Assembly: GCA_021234155.1 (NCBI GenBank)
Contig: JAJEKV010000012.1
Coordinates: 2,627,724-2,691,723, forward strand
Source: Isoetes taiwanensis
Lineage: Eukaryota > Streptophyta > Lycopodiopsida > Isoetales > Isoetaceae
Direction: 5' to 3'
Length of the DNA stretch: 64,000 bases
Part shown: piece by piece, positions 1 to 11,525 of the stretch
Layout: each line of letters opens with the position of its first letter
Numbering within the stretch: the first letter of the stretch is position 1
Notes under the pieces: model-generated
Database searches by the model: none
Seen by the model: the letters and a program-made list of their open reading frames with translations, nothing else
Told to the model about the DNA's origin: nothing
Made by a program: the position numbers and the translations under genes

Positions 1-341
1 GTTAAGGGCATGCCGGTTAGGAACGCCACAGTTGGTATCGAGCCAAGTCTCGAAGTTCGAAGTCTCCATGGGTGCCTATATGCATGGGTAATTTGCAAAG
101 ACTTGGTAATCATTGTGACATGGTATGACATAGACATGGTATAGCCTTGGATGCTCGAGGGGCGAGCATAGTTCTAGTGGGAGAGACCAGAACGGGCCCA
201 TGGTAGACCGCTCGGTATTCAACCTTGAATGTGCCTCGTAGAGCTCCCGACACCGGACATAAATGGGTAGAAGCGACTACTCATAAACGTCTAGATGGTT
301 TTGCCCAGTTGGTTAAGGGCATGTCGGTTAGGAACGTCACA
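1..341 (+). mobile_element. TRIM-like LTR remnant with primer-binding site
   Basis: Two near-identical 30-base segments lie at 1-30 and 312-341. Both read GTTAAGGGCATG..GGTTAGGAACG.CACA and end in CA, as LTR 3' ends do. The first is followed after one or two bases by TTGGTATCGAGCCAAG, which is the common plant initiator-Met tRNA primer site with one A missing. This suggests a short LTR element (LTR end, primer site, about 270 bp internal and LTR, ending at 341) whose first LTR is cut by the window edge. The start of the second LTR cannot be placed. Confidence 0.45.
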
Positions 342-1559
342 TCTCTTTTTCTGCTACATGTTTGATTTTCTCTAACCATTCACGGGTGTTTTTTAGAGTT
401 CTTTGTGTTGCTTGCAGGTTTTACGCCATCTTTCGAGGTCCCCGCTTTTCTTCATCGACCCATCTCCTTCGGTTCTCCAGTCAACACATTCAAGGTTGCT
501 GACGACCATTTTTCATTAGGGTTTTCCTCGAAAACCAGAAGTTGTCGCCATTACCCTTCTATATTGCTTGTGCACATTTCTTTTGTTTCTGGGGTAGCCG
601 ATATTGTTCCTATGGTCGGCTACCCCTCTCTATTCTTCAAACATTATATACTGCTGCTGTGATGAATGACAAGCCTATCTATCCCGGTTTTGTGTCCTTT
701 GCGAGTCCCTTCCCAGAATATGAAAAAACACTAATAAAAGCTCAACAACATAGCTTAACATCCATAATCTGGACTACATTCATTGCAACAACATCCTTCT
801 AGATATGTTGAGCAAATTGCACTTATCTCTAACCCTTGAAGGAAGATGTTATGCAACCAACTTGGGCATCTAGATGGATATTGACCATCTTTTTCCTTTT
901 TGAAGATGCATATGTGGTATATGTAATAGAAATTCATAGTTTGAAAAACTACTATCATTGATGATTGTAGGTGGGGATGTGTAAAAACCTTAATAAGAAT
1001 TCATTTTGTTTGGCTATTAATGATTTAATATATAAATATTGCAGTATAAAGAAAGGCTAATCCCTATTTCTTTAAAGGAAAAGGGGAAAATAGTTTGGCT
1101 AATTCTAGAAAAATGATGAAATACTTGTTTTAACTATGACTATTTTTATTTTTTTAAAAGAAATATCCCTTCATAAAATTCGCCACAAAAATTGCCGAGA
1201 CCCCTTAAAAAATTGCCATTTGACTATTAATAGCCACTAATTTTTTCCATGATTCCTTCTCTGTAAATGAAGAATAGGTACTTGCATACAGTGGGGAGAT
1301 GAAACCCAGTACTTGGCTATGCATTTGGCAGGCTCCAAGTCTCTTCAATCTATTCAACAAAGTATGCATAGGAGGGGCAGATGGAGAGGACTTCCCAATA
1401 GCCATGTTCCTATGCCAGCCCAATCCATTCTCATGAATTCTGAGCCTTGGGTAGGATCTCCTATTGGATGATTCTGTTGTTGATGTGCTTATACATGTAT
1501 GCTATGGTAAACCACCCTTCGAGATGGCTCTGTTTATACTTGATGTCATGTGCTTACGT
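342..1559. other. Intergenic, nothing recognised
   Basis: AT-rich sequence with only short open frames. None has a recognisable domain or plausible codon structure. I see no RNA gene and no clear repeat here. Confidence 0.4.
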
Positions 1560-1763
1560 TTATTTACGCTTCCGCAGCTAGGACGGTCCCAAGGGAACAC
1601 GGGATAAATGACCCGTCCATTCTTCCTCATCGATTCCTTGCCAAAGGGATTGGGTCAGGTGGACGGCTTCTGTCAGCTTGCCTGCCAGAGGGATGAACTC
1701 CATCTTCTGATACGATAGGAGCATCGTAGACGAAGTAGGGGACGTCACAGTGGTATCAGAGTG
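1560..1763 (+). mobile_element. LTR 3' end plus initiator-Met primer-binding site
   Basis: TGGTATCAGAG at 1751-1761 is the primer-binding site complementary to the 3' end of plant initiator-Met tRNA. It lies one base after GACGTCACA, which ends in CA as an LTR should. The left limit of the LTR is not determined; 1560 is only a working boundary. No gag or pol of this element follows, so it is a solo or truncated remnant. Confidence 0.5.
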
Positions 1764-1962
1764 ATGATCTTGGTAGACCAATATCGAGAACTGACCAATT
1801 CCCTGATAGGACTAACAGTAGACCTTCAGTCTTGGGGATAACAACCCAAGCATGAACCTCAAAAATTGGAAGAAAATTTTTCCAATCCTTAGAACAATAA
1901 ATAAAGATAATGTTAATTACGAAATAAAAATTAGAAAACTTGAAAATCCTGGCCATTAGGGA

Positions 1963-2035
1963 GTCACCCCTCATAGAGTGCGCCCAGACCCTTTTCAAAA
2001 ATTTTGAACAGGCCTCTCATGCACTGTGTGAGTGT
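1963..2035 (+). repeat. 73-bp dispersed repeat, copy 1
   Basis: This segment, built around CCCCTCA.AGAGTGCGCC and CTTTTCAAAAATTTTGAA, recurs with few changes at 19935-20008. Copy 1 lies about 200 bp downstream of a retroelement primer site. Copy 2 lies about 220 bp upstream of a retroelement-like ORF. It is therefore probably leader or LTR sequence of one retroelement family. Confidence 0.6.
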
Positions 2036-2274
2036 TTGACCAATTTTGACCCAGAAAAATGCATGAGTGCGACTTTTTTTAAGTTTTTTCGAAGTATGTT
2101 TTCGTGTTTTTTTGTAAGGAATATTCTTAATACATACTCTAATATGGAGATAACTGAGTATATAAAATTGGCAGGAATCTTCATTTCTATATAATATCTT
2201 CAGCACTTTACACCAAAAATTTGATCTTGCCTGCTACTTTTCTAGATATACAATAACAATTACTTTTGAATAAT

Positions 2275-3720
2275 TTAATTGGCACCTAAAATCATTGCTA
2301 GTGTAGCATCCGTCAATACTGCTTGAATCATCTCCTTGTTATCTTTTGGGTTATGTCCCAACACCTTGTTGTAGACATAACACAAGTGCTTGCAGAGGAG
2401 AAATCTACCCTTGCAATCACGTTTCATGAATTCTGGACAACTACATCTAGGGTTTGCACTAATCTCAATCTTGTAAATGTTGGTATCTCTTCTGAGCTCA
2501 TAAATTACATGCTTTCCGCATGTGATAATCTGTTTTCCAACTACTTCTGCTTCCATGTCATAACTTCGCTCTAGATTCACATCTTCATCGTTACTCAATC
2601 TGGCTCTTTTATTGACACGCCTTCCATTTCTAACTCTGACGAAACTACTCGCAGAAGGTGCATCAGACGAAATGTCAGTGGAGTACTGATTAGATGTGCA
2701 TGATAGCCCTCTCACCTCGAATCCGATACTCATCAATACTTGCAATTCTTCATCCTTTATGTTGACTCCTGTAGCCACTGGCCAACTACCAGGTCTGCTA
2801 GGAGCACTGACTATACTGTAATCCGGATACCATGTATGTTGCACATTGGTTGAACAAAACCACAACATTTGTTCCTGCTCTCCATTACGATGTCTTCTGA
2901 TCCCATAAAAAGAAGGGGCAACAGTGGATTTGTTCCCCTTGTTAATACGTGTTTGGCATTTACGACCAGTTTTTGAAACATGACCCATATATTTCACTTC
3001 ACTTCCAGCAAGTGTCCTCCTCAAGGCCCAACTAGCCTGATGAATATCTACTTCTATGACTCTAATTTATGGACTGCCAAAATTTATTGTCCGTCTTGCT
3101 GAGTCATCAATTCTTGAACGTGACATAGTGTGGGTCACCTTATCTAGACGGTGAGCGAATACTTCTTTCCAATCTTCCCAACAGATTTGAAACAGTAGTG
3201 CTTGGATTCAGACATGTTAGTGTGAGGGACATGTATGGCAATCGCCTATGTCCATTCCCTCGTAAGCATATAATTTCCCCATCTCAAGCACCCTCCGATG
3301 CCACCAAGACAACCATGAACCTAACGACTTTATGTCCACCTCGTCGGCTTTTCCAGGCCACCAATCAACGATTTCATGATAAATATCTTCTACAATTTCA
3401 ATAGTTTCTGCATTCCTCCATTTCCTACATAAATCCAGATGCTGGATACGGTAGGCCTCATAAATGTATTTATTTGTGTGACGTTGCAAGCACTGCTCAA
3501 AATGAAATTGACATGAGCGTTCTCCACCGCTGACCATTATTGAACACATCTCGTACTGCTGTCCAGTTAGCCTGTGCTTCATCGGCCATAAATTTCCTAT
3601 CAGCTGCTGGAAAACCTTTGACCTCCATCACCTTATTTAGTTTTCCCAAAACAGTCTTTGTGCAATGTAATCTTCAGTTTTCATGTCACACAAGGCAATA
3701 GTCTGTAGAGACCTTATCCT
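2275..3720 (-). pseudogene. Mutator-like (MULE) transposase with SWIM zinc finger, broken
   Basis: Read from high to low coordinates, the remnant holds a piece around FMADEAQANWTAVRDVFN (about 3590-3540), then CQFHFEQCLQRH (about 3520-3490), then DKVTHTMSRSR (about 3160-3110). It ends with a 249-codon frame (3024-2275) carrying CSCPEF...CKHLC, the CxCx(n)CxH pattern of a SWIM zinc finger. MULE transposases of plants have a DDE core followed by a C-terminal SWIM finger, so the order fits. A frameshift lies near 3545 and an in-frame TAA near 3065, so the gene is dead. The N-terminal zinc finger and the first catalytic Asp region are not found, nor are terminal inverted repeats. Confidence 0.65.
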
Positions 3721-4437
3721 ACATGAAAGGAATTACAAAAACGAAGTATACAACTTATTTTGGATCAAAATAAAAAGAAACAACTTACTTTGGATCATAG
3801 ACATAACACCCTAACGTTGTCCAAGTCGGAATACGTTTCACATGATCAAAATGAACTGGCTTATGCATTCTGGTTGCTCCCTACAAAATATACAATTAAG
3901 GGAACCATTGACCATAGATAGTTCTCCTATAAATGGTGTGTTAACCATCATCCAATTAAATTGGGATTATGTCAACTCCAAAATCACGCCAACCTGCTAT
4001 TGTCTTCTAGGGGGTTTTTGTTTTTTTTAATCTTTTTTTTTGGACTTCAAAAATAACATAAGGTTCGCGATTCACGTGTGACTTTTCATATCTAATTGAA
4101 ATATGCAGAAATGAAGAGCAAGTTGCTAACATAGATGAGACAAATATTGCTTGCTCAATAGATGATAATATTAGGTTTGATAATAACAAATTGCATTATT
4201 TATGAGGCAATTCCGGACTAAATTATCGATACATGGCACAAATATCATACAAAAATATCATATATTCCAATAAAACATTAAGGGATCAATCCATGTTTTT
4301 CCACGTATTTAACAAGGTGTGGTTCCATGTCACCGTTCTATCCGCTTGGTACGAATCTAACACTTCACCCAATCGCCATCCCCATAGCCAAATTATGCAT
4401 AATAGACACAAACTTCACCGTAAAAATCATCTCGTCC
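3721..4437. other. Intergenic, nothing recognised
   Basis: AT-rich sequence next to the MULE remnant. It could include the missing 5' part of that element, but I could not recognise coding sequence in either strand. Confidence 0.35.
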
Positions 4438-4915
4438 CAAAGTTTTTGGATCGTAAGATGGTGGATTCGGGCTGTGTTTGATTGTAGAAGCATTTGAGAG
4501 CATCATCATCCACTATGATTATATCATCCTTATTCTCGATACCAAGTTCGCCCATCATGTTACTCAAGTGTTTGATGAAGATAGGCTTGCCTGTTGATCC
4601 TTGGGATTAGTGAACTTCACACATTTGTTCTCCGGATCCCAAAGGGTCAACCAATTTCTACGCATTTCCCCGCTGCCTCCAAAGTATCCTTGATGTTCCT
4701 TAGTTCCATGGATGACCAAATACCAACTCGAAATAACCCCAATGCCTCGCCTAGCATCTCCTTCAAGTGCGGCCATGATAGATCCACTTGGTGTTTGATT
4801 CTACCGGGTGTCCGATGAAACCGTTTCTAGCCACTTTATTTTTCTAAAAGTCTTGCAAAGGACTCCGCTTTAGGGTCTAACACCACAACCTTCTTAGAAA
4901 CGCAATGGAAGCCGA
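4438..4915 (-). pseudogene. HAD/FCP1-like phosphatase domain remnant
   Basis: Three minus-strand frames read in succession give a chain resembling an NLI-interacting-factor/FCP1-type HAD domain. They are VSKKVVVLDPKAESFARLL, then HLKEMLGEALGLFRVGIWSS, then LTLWDPENKCVKFTNPKDQQ, then KHLSNMMGELGIENKDDIII followed by VDDDALKCFYNQ. VGIWSS and VDDDA fit HAD motifs 2 and 4. The first motif is weak: VVVLDPKAES lacks the usual DxDx(T/V). Two frameshifts and several stops separate the pieces. Land plants have families of FCP1-homology proteins, so this may be a decayed host-gene copy. It may instead be the 3' end of the unknown minus-strand unit upstream. Confidence 0.5.
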
Positions 4916-4930
4916 AACATCAAACATGTA

Positions 4931-5533
4931 TCCCACAAGAAGATACGATAACACAAACAATACAAACGCCAAGCTGCGGATTTGAAATAGTCATAACCAA
5001 ATCAAGGCCGGCTGTGATTTAGTTTGACAACGAGTAAAAATAATCAGCACGCTTTGGCTGATTTAATTCAAAGGTAATACAAAATTAAATCACGCTGTGG
5101 CGCTATTTCGCCGGCAAGGCCATACCTATCATCTTCGGCCATTGCCGCCACCATCGGGCGGCTATTCTCCCCGCCACACCCTTAATCTTCGTCTTCTTCC
5201 TTGTTAGAATTGTTATTTTCTATTAGTTCCGCCGCGTCCTTCATTAACCCGACATTATTTTACTATTGATTTGGCAAACTCAGGAATCACTAGAGCCGCC
5301 TTTGCCTTCATTTTCGGTTCCGCCAATTATTTCATTGTTAACCCGTGAATCTACTCTATTGTTGCTTGCATCACCCGCAATGTGGGCAAGGATATTCCCT
5401 AAGTTCGCCGCCATCACAAGATTTTTTGAGCAACCAGTTTAGCAAATATTTGTTCATTATTTCCTTTCCTTATCAGGTCAGCAGATTACTAGTTCCCTCT
5501 CCAGAGCAACGCCCACTTTCGAATTGGACAAGT
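4931..5533. other. Non-coding, possible intron-like spacer with GC palindromes
   Basis: No coding sequence is visible. It carries degenerate forms of the CACGC..GCG motif (around 5050 and 5092), like other gaps between coding-like blocks up to 12.7 kb. Confidence 0.3.
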
Positions 5534-7198
5534 CTACGAGACTTTTGATTGCTTTGATGATTTCAGGTTGCCATAAGGGCCTTTAGGAGACTTGGCAAGC
5601 ACATGCATGAGGAATGGTTCAAGAAAGTCTTTGGCACGCTCATCACTCACAAAGCGGTGACATCTTCTTGCACCCATAAGAGCCTCTCGGCAATATAACC
5701 TCCAACATGAAGCTCCAAGCAAAGTTGTATCAATTGGAGCAAATGCCTCGACGGTAAGTAAGCAGCCATAGATCGGGAAATCCATTTTATTTAAGGGGCC
5801 CTTCTCCTTAGTTTGTAGCTCGTATTGCTTGATTTCCCCACTTAGGAGGGGGTCCCGATCCTCATCCTCTTCCTCGACTCATCCTGTTTCCGACCGATCC
5901 CGATCCGTATGAAAGAATATAGTTCTTAAGTCCGATCATCTAGAAGAAAACATTCCCATGCACCGCTATTGTCACCCTTGGCCTTAGCAATATCATATTC
6001 CCTCGTCCCGACAAAGATGGATATCATAATAAAGATCACATGTGCCATCTTCCGCTCGCTTCGCTCATTTATCCTTAACATCATATATTAGGCATCCCTC
6101 CCTAATAACTTTGAGGCACTCCGGATCATGAGCGGCCAGATAGTGCATGCAGATGTGACTCACGAAGGACAAACGATGACAATAGTGAAGGACCTCTCGC
6201 TTGTCAATCCTATCTGGTTTGGTAAAAGCTATCTTTACCAGTCCCTTCCGTTCATGCCCATATCTCCTCTCCCACCCCTCGCTGTCCAACACAAAGAGTG
6301 ATATATTTTTAAGGCCGGTTGAATCGGGCAAGAGACCTTTTGTACCCAATGGAGATCAATACTTTTGGATGCTGTCGCCTTCTCCAAAATCTTCTTCACA
6401 AGGGCCACTTTTCTTCTCAACTCAGCCCGAGTACCTTAGGGGTAGAGTCTCCTTATGTTTTGTATTTTTAGCCTTCCAATTCTTTAGGAAGTCCTTTGAC
6501 CAGAATACAAACTTCTTGATGTCATCATTATCGACCTTGTATTTGTCCGGCAAAATCCAATTTGGATAATGCCACATCCCCCGATAGCCTTTGTAACTCG
6601 GCTCCCTACATTTGGTGACTTCATTGTATCGCATATCCTTTACATGATTGCGCAGCACTCAACGAAGGACATCCTATCCTTGGTGAAAGCACCCTTCTTG
6701 TATAAGACTTCCTTCTTTAAGCACCGTCTAAAACCCAAATGGTCTCTGGTGATGCGTCCTAGCCCCCGAGTCTTTCTCATCTCTGTCACATTCAAGTCAA
6801 AGATGCTTACATCAACGGAGGCACCCTACCCATAGTATCCGGCAGCTTCCCTTGTGCATAAAGCGTCCCTGAATTCATTCCACTTGAGCCATCTTGCCTC
6901 CTTACAAAACACAATCTTATACACGAAATTGGTCCCGACTGGCCGATGAGCTTTCGAAGGATGCAATGTCATCACCACCTTTTTCTTTGATTTTCTTTGC
7001 GGTCTTCTTCTTCTCCTCAGATAATTGTTCACATGACGAGTCCGCCTCCGGCAGAACTTTTGAATGCCTCGGACTTTGACCGCCGTGCGGTGGGCAATGG
7101 GCAGCCATATTCCACCCAATGTTGATCGGGCGGCGCAGCTTGTTCAACGTATGGACTGCAATAGTACGGATTATTGAATCAAGATCATAGAATAGAAA

Positions 7199-7454
7199 CA
7201 CGCCGGCGTGATTTGAATAGAATTGATGAAGAGAAAAATCACCGGGCGTGAAATGAATAAAGTTACTAATGCAATTCCGCGCAGTGCTTTCAAATCAAAC
7301 CAATTCCGCCAGGCGTGTTTTCAAATCAATGGAATTCCCAGCGCCCGGGCGTGTTTTCAAATCAATTGGTTGACTTGAAAACACGCCGCGTGAATTCATT
7401 GATTTCAAAACACGCCGGCGTGAATTGGTTTGATTTGAAAGCACGCCGGGCGTG
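7199..7454. repeat. Cluster of CACGCC-GGCGTG palindromes
   Basis: Within 256 bp there are at least six GC palindromes: CACGCCGGCGTG at 7199-7210 and 7411-7422, CGCCAGGCG at 7307-7315, CGCCCGGGCG at 7342-7351, CACGCCGCGTG at 7382-7392 and CACGCCGGGCGTG at 7442-7454. A degenerate one lies at 7240-7250. They are separated by AT-rich linkers related to TTTTCAAATCAATTGGTT in both orientations, so the cluster is an array of alternating inverted repeats. Confidence 0.75.
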
Positions 7455-8668
7455 AATACAATTTATGAAACCAGGTTGATTACCTTTTGTATAGAAATGT
7501 CTTCCCATTTCATTCAAAGTTGCACTAATCTCACCAAATCTGCCGGTGAAGTATTGGCATCCAAGATACGACACCTCCTATAATGCATAGTGATTGTAGA
7601 ACACTTTTTGGCCTGTTTGTTCTCTTTTTTGATGATGGCCTTTTGTGCCTCAACGGAATGCTGCCGCCGATGATGACATATTTAATATCATCACTTGATA
7701 ATAGCTCCCGGACGTTCGGTCCACAAAGCAAGGCTTGTTCGAGATCATATCCCAAGGTAGCACATCCGGCACGCATAGGCATTTGACCCGGATTACTAAT
7801 CATGCTCAACAATCTCCATGGCATGTCTTTGGATCATATCTCCCTCTAACATAAATGGAGCTTGGTGAACGGATGAGGGACTTCACATGGATCGCAAAGT
7901 TTCCTTAAGACCCAATGGATAATGGTCAGCAGATTTATTCAGCTTGTTCATGGCCTCTAGTTTGCGCCCACTCTCCCTGTTCATTCTCAAAAACCCCTCC
8001 ATGCCTTCGACAACCTGCAGGGTTGAACATTCTTCCCTAGATCTAGGACCCTTTTAGAAGCTTTCAAGTCACTAATTCCCTAGCTTGTCTGCAAATGAGT
8101 GACTTGGTGTCGGTTTAGTGAACATGCCTCTACGCAATTTGTGAACCCCTTGGCAAATAGATATTGGCGTAAGCGCTACATTGGTTGGCCAACCATACTT
8201 AAAACATGTCTCACCGTTCACATCCGCCTTCATGAACGTATCCTTGTATGCGTAGCTCTACGGTGAGTAAGTCCGGCGGATCTTTCTTACCTTACACGTG
8301 TAATCTCCAAGAGCAATTTGCAGTGGGTGTCATCCTCTTCCTCACAAGAGATTAGGATCCCTTGTTTGGCCATCTTATGCGCTTCCTTTTTCCTCGAGAA
8401 GAGAGTTAAGTCGAGCTTGCCATTTGTCTTGGCAAGGTCAACGCACCACTCGCACCCTCGCCCATTTCCTCTTCAAAGCGGTGCGGTCGTTGGTTGCTAT
8501 AAGAATCGGCCCTTCATCATCTAAGGTGAGATCATATGGTACCGCGATTCGGGTCGTCGCCCTTGCTTTCTTGGCGAGATTAGAACCCGAATTAGTAGGG
8601 GTTTTCTTCCTCTTGAGCAATCGCAAATGAAGATGAGCACTTTTTAGAGTACTTTTCGAACAAGAGAT

Positions 8669-8715
8669 CACGCTTGGCGTGCATTTAAACCTAAATTAGT
8701 ACAAATCACGCCATG
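8669..8715. repeat. GC palindrome pair in spacer
   Basis: CACGCTTGGCGTG occupies 8669-8681 and a half site CACGCC follows near 8707. It sits at the upstream edge of a coding-like block and belongs to the dispersed palindrome family seen from about 7.2 to 10.95 kb. Confidence 0.5.
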
Positions 8716-9984
8716 TTGGTATCTCCACCATGCTATCGCGTTAATTTGAAACTAAATTATTTTGCATCCACATTTTAAGCTACATACCCTTCATGAATCC
8801 ATATTTCACACTATTTAACCTCATTGAACATTGCTATCTCCAACTGTCTAACACCGCTATATTCTATATATAAAAAGCGGGCAAAATTATGTTCTACAGC
8901 GGACAATCGAGCATTAACGATGTTAATACTTAAAATTCATGCAAAGCATAATAACTCAAACTCATGCAAAGCATATTAAGTGAAAGGAAATATCTCAAAT
9001 TCATGCAAGCATAATACTCTCCACCACGATGTGTATTCTCGGTGGCAAATTAAATACCTTGAATAGGGTTACGTGTATTACGTATTCTGATCAACGTCCT
9101 GCAAACTTGAGAAGAGCTTCGGGTTTAAATTCCTCTTCCACCGCTTCCTCGCCCGTCGCCCTCGACCTCGATTAAGCTTTAGAAGACATCTCCGAATTAA
9201 GCCTAGTAACAGTCGGAGGTCGCCGGATCTGGCCTTCGAGCTCTTTCGAAGAAATAGCTTTTTCTACATCCGTACGAAATAGAGAAATTTGAATTTCAAG
9301 AAAACACAAAATGCAGGTTTGAAATATTCTTGACACATACAAATAATAATGACGAAGACCCGGGTCCATGACTTCTTTCATTAAGTTTTTAAAATCCCTT
9401 CAAATTTATCCCTTAAACGTGAGTTAACCTAATCTTTCTTCTAATTCGAATTTTCCCGACCGCCCGAGTTTCCATAAGCCTTGACTTCTCAAATCAGCTT
9501 CGTGAGACTCAAATCAACTTCTCAAGAATGGCTCTGAACTCGGTACTCATCTCATTCCAATAGCTTGAACATTAATTTCCAATAGTAGGTGTTCCGAATA
9601 GCAATTTTCTAAAGTGTCGAAGATGAATGTTTCATGTTAACTACAAATCGAGAAAAGGAAAGTAGGATTATGCAAGATCGACTCCATCGATCCGGATCAG
9701 AAATTGTCATGGAATTCCGCGAGGGATAAGTATGTCCGAAGTTACGCTGATTAATCTTTGCGCTATGGATGAAGCTTTACCTCGCGGACACCCGGTGGGG
9801 ATACGGTTGGAGAAAGTGTTGGAACATTTGTTGCATGGCCAAGAAACCGCTAAAAAGGTATGTAACATGTATTACATTGTAGAAATATAGAAGTAGACAA
9901 AATTTGTTGTATTCATTGGAAAAAGATTACAATTGTATATAATCTGGATAAACCGGATAAACCGGACAAAATCCCGGACCTTTG

Positions 9985-10655
9985 TTTCAAGCCCGGTCCA
10001 TTGAGTAGGGCTGGGCTATCGATCTCCCATTTCCATTGGGGCATAGTGAATTCTTCCCGGTAAAACCCGGCCAAAAACACCGGGCTCTAGCTCCACCACC
10101 CCCGCCGCTCCACCTCCACCTCTGCTCCTCTGCTCCACCTCCTGCTCCATTGGTTGAACCTCCAATGCATCGATTATAACTGCGGTAGTGGTTCCATTGG
10201 TTGAGCCATTTCCATTGCATCGTATATCACTTTGTGGTAGTGGTTAGATGTTGGGGCATCCAGGGCATAGAGGCTAACCACTAAGAAACGCGACTCCTCA
10301 TTTTGAATCTCGGTAGCCGGATCACGGATTCACTCTCGATCAATGCATGTACTGCATTCGAAGTGATTAGATAAGAGGGCGAGCCTCCGTGCGATTACAA
10401 GGGCCCCGAGCCCAGATCTATCGTTGCCTGCGCTCTGCCCATCATCATTACTTGATCCAAGTACTCGGGGTTGCAAAGGCGGTGCTCCGGCCGGCTGGTG
10501 CTCGGTAGCGGTTCAACCGGTTGAGATTGGAGCCGAACTGGAGTGGGGCGTGGATTGCTGGCCCAAATGTAATTCCAATCCATCTTCGTCCACCAACCCA
10601 AAGATTAATGTAACCGCATCTATCAATAGGAAGTGAGCTGAGTATCGATTTCATG
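9985..10655 (-). other. Coding-like sequence, glycine-rich, unknown
   Basis: Two minus-strand frames, 10654-10448 (CGYINLWVGGRRWIGITFGP) and 10220-9987 (Gly/Arg/Trp-rich), have GC-richer, coding-like composition than their surroundings. No domain is recognised. The sequence CCATTGGTTGA with flanking bases is partly duplicated near 10147 and 10193. This could be an upstream exon of the decayed minus-strand unit at 5.5-9.4 kb. Confidence 0.25.
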
Positions 10656-10950
10656 CACGGCGTGTTATATTTCTTTATTTATAAACTTAGAAACTAAGAG
10701 ACGCGGCGTGTTTAAGCGTAAAAGTTGAAAGTAGGGATACAATTGTTTGCACGCTCGGTGTGTAAACCGCTATATAGGAAAAACTATACACGCCTCGGCG
10801 TGCATTCAGATGTAATGTAAATAATTGCCTGGCCTTTATCTATTTACTTATCTATCTCAGACGGGTTTTTTTTTCTCCCTCCTGCTGAAATGCACGTAGG
10901 CGTGTATTCATGTTGAAGGTTAAGATTACCCTAAAACACGCTTTAGCGTG
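10656..10950. repeat. Second cluster of CACGC..GCGTG palindromes
   Basis: Six more copies of the palindrome family lie at 10656-10664 (CACGGCGTG), 10701-10710 (ACGCGGCGTG), 10750-10762 (CACGCTCGGTGTG), 10789-10802 (CACGCCTCGGCGTG), 10893-10904 (CACGTAGGCGTG) and 10937-10950 (CACGCTTTAGCGTG). The linkers are AT-rich and unlike each other, so the conserved unit is the palindrome itself. Confidence 0.7.
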
Positions 10951-11516
10951 TTTCAAATATTATCTTTCAGATTTTTCTAATGCTTTCTACACATTCATAA
11001 TAGAAACTTGCATGCAATAGCATGATTAATTCAGAAGAGAAACTCAAAAATTTTCGAAACAAAAGAAGCGGATGAAGTTTATAAAAACTATTACGGTTTC
11101 ATAAACATCATCTCCTTCCTCACCTTTTCGAGCAAATGCAAAAAAAAGCTTGTCTTCTTGGATTAAACCCGCCATTGAGATGATACTTAAAACTAAATGA
11201 AAACTAACCTTGAGTTAAAGGTGGAAGGAGGATAGATGCTTGTGGTTTTAATTAGGCTTTTTCGATTCAAGAGACCTTAGTCCTCTCTGCTTTTGGTTTT
11301 AATTACGAGTCTCCAGATGTCCTCCTTCTACGATGCTTCTGAGAACAAAAGTGAGTCTTTTAGTAAGTTAGGAATTGCGAAACCAAACATCTAACATTGA
11401 TGAATATAAATCAAGCTCACCAAGATTTGGACGGCGGATCCAAACACGTGAAGCGCCGGCAAATCGTGTATGAAGGAAGGAAGAAAATGTAGGAACTTGG
11501 AGAGCGTAAAATGGAT

Positions 11517-11525
11517 TTATATAGG
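11517..11525 (-). promoter_or_regulatory. TATA box of a putative minus-strand transcript
   Basis: The minus strand reads CCTATATAAATCC here, followed downstream by a pyrimidine-rich leader and, near 11180, by an ATG opening MAGLIQEDK. About 90 bp around the TATA box closely resembles 12610-12710, so two related promoters stand in tandem 1.1 kb apart. No transcript evidence is available. Confidence 0.4.

Larger units (their letters stand above)
5534..9400 (-). pseudogene. Decayed multi-block coding region, function unknown
   Basis: The minus strand carries a series of protein-like blocks in changing frames. They lie at 8671-8300 (basic, KKARATTRIAVPYDLTLDDE, then KMAKQGILISCEEEDDTHC), 8230-7570 (CFKYGWPTNVALTPIYICQG), 7119-6826 (KIVFCKEARWLKWNEFRDAL), 6658-6422 (GYRGMWHYPNWILPDKYKVD), 6349-6065 (KPDRIDKREVLHYCHRLSFV) and 5785-5534 (RLYCREALMGARRCHRFVSD). 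Block boundaries often coincide with single-frame switches, so this is one decayed reading frame or a multi-exon gene. I do not recognise any domain. The nearest upstream minus-strand promoter-like site is at 11517-11525. It could be an old transposon gene or a lineage-specific host gene. Confidence 0.4.

Noticed and set aside
405-802. Two overlapping plus frames near the left end
   Set aside because: No domain, no supporting composition, short.
7199-7454. CRISPR-like repeat array
   Set aside because: The repeats are palindromes of varying length with related rather than unique spacers, in a plant nuclear sequence.
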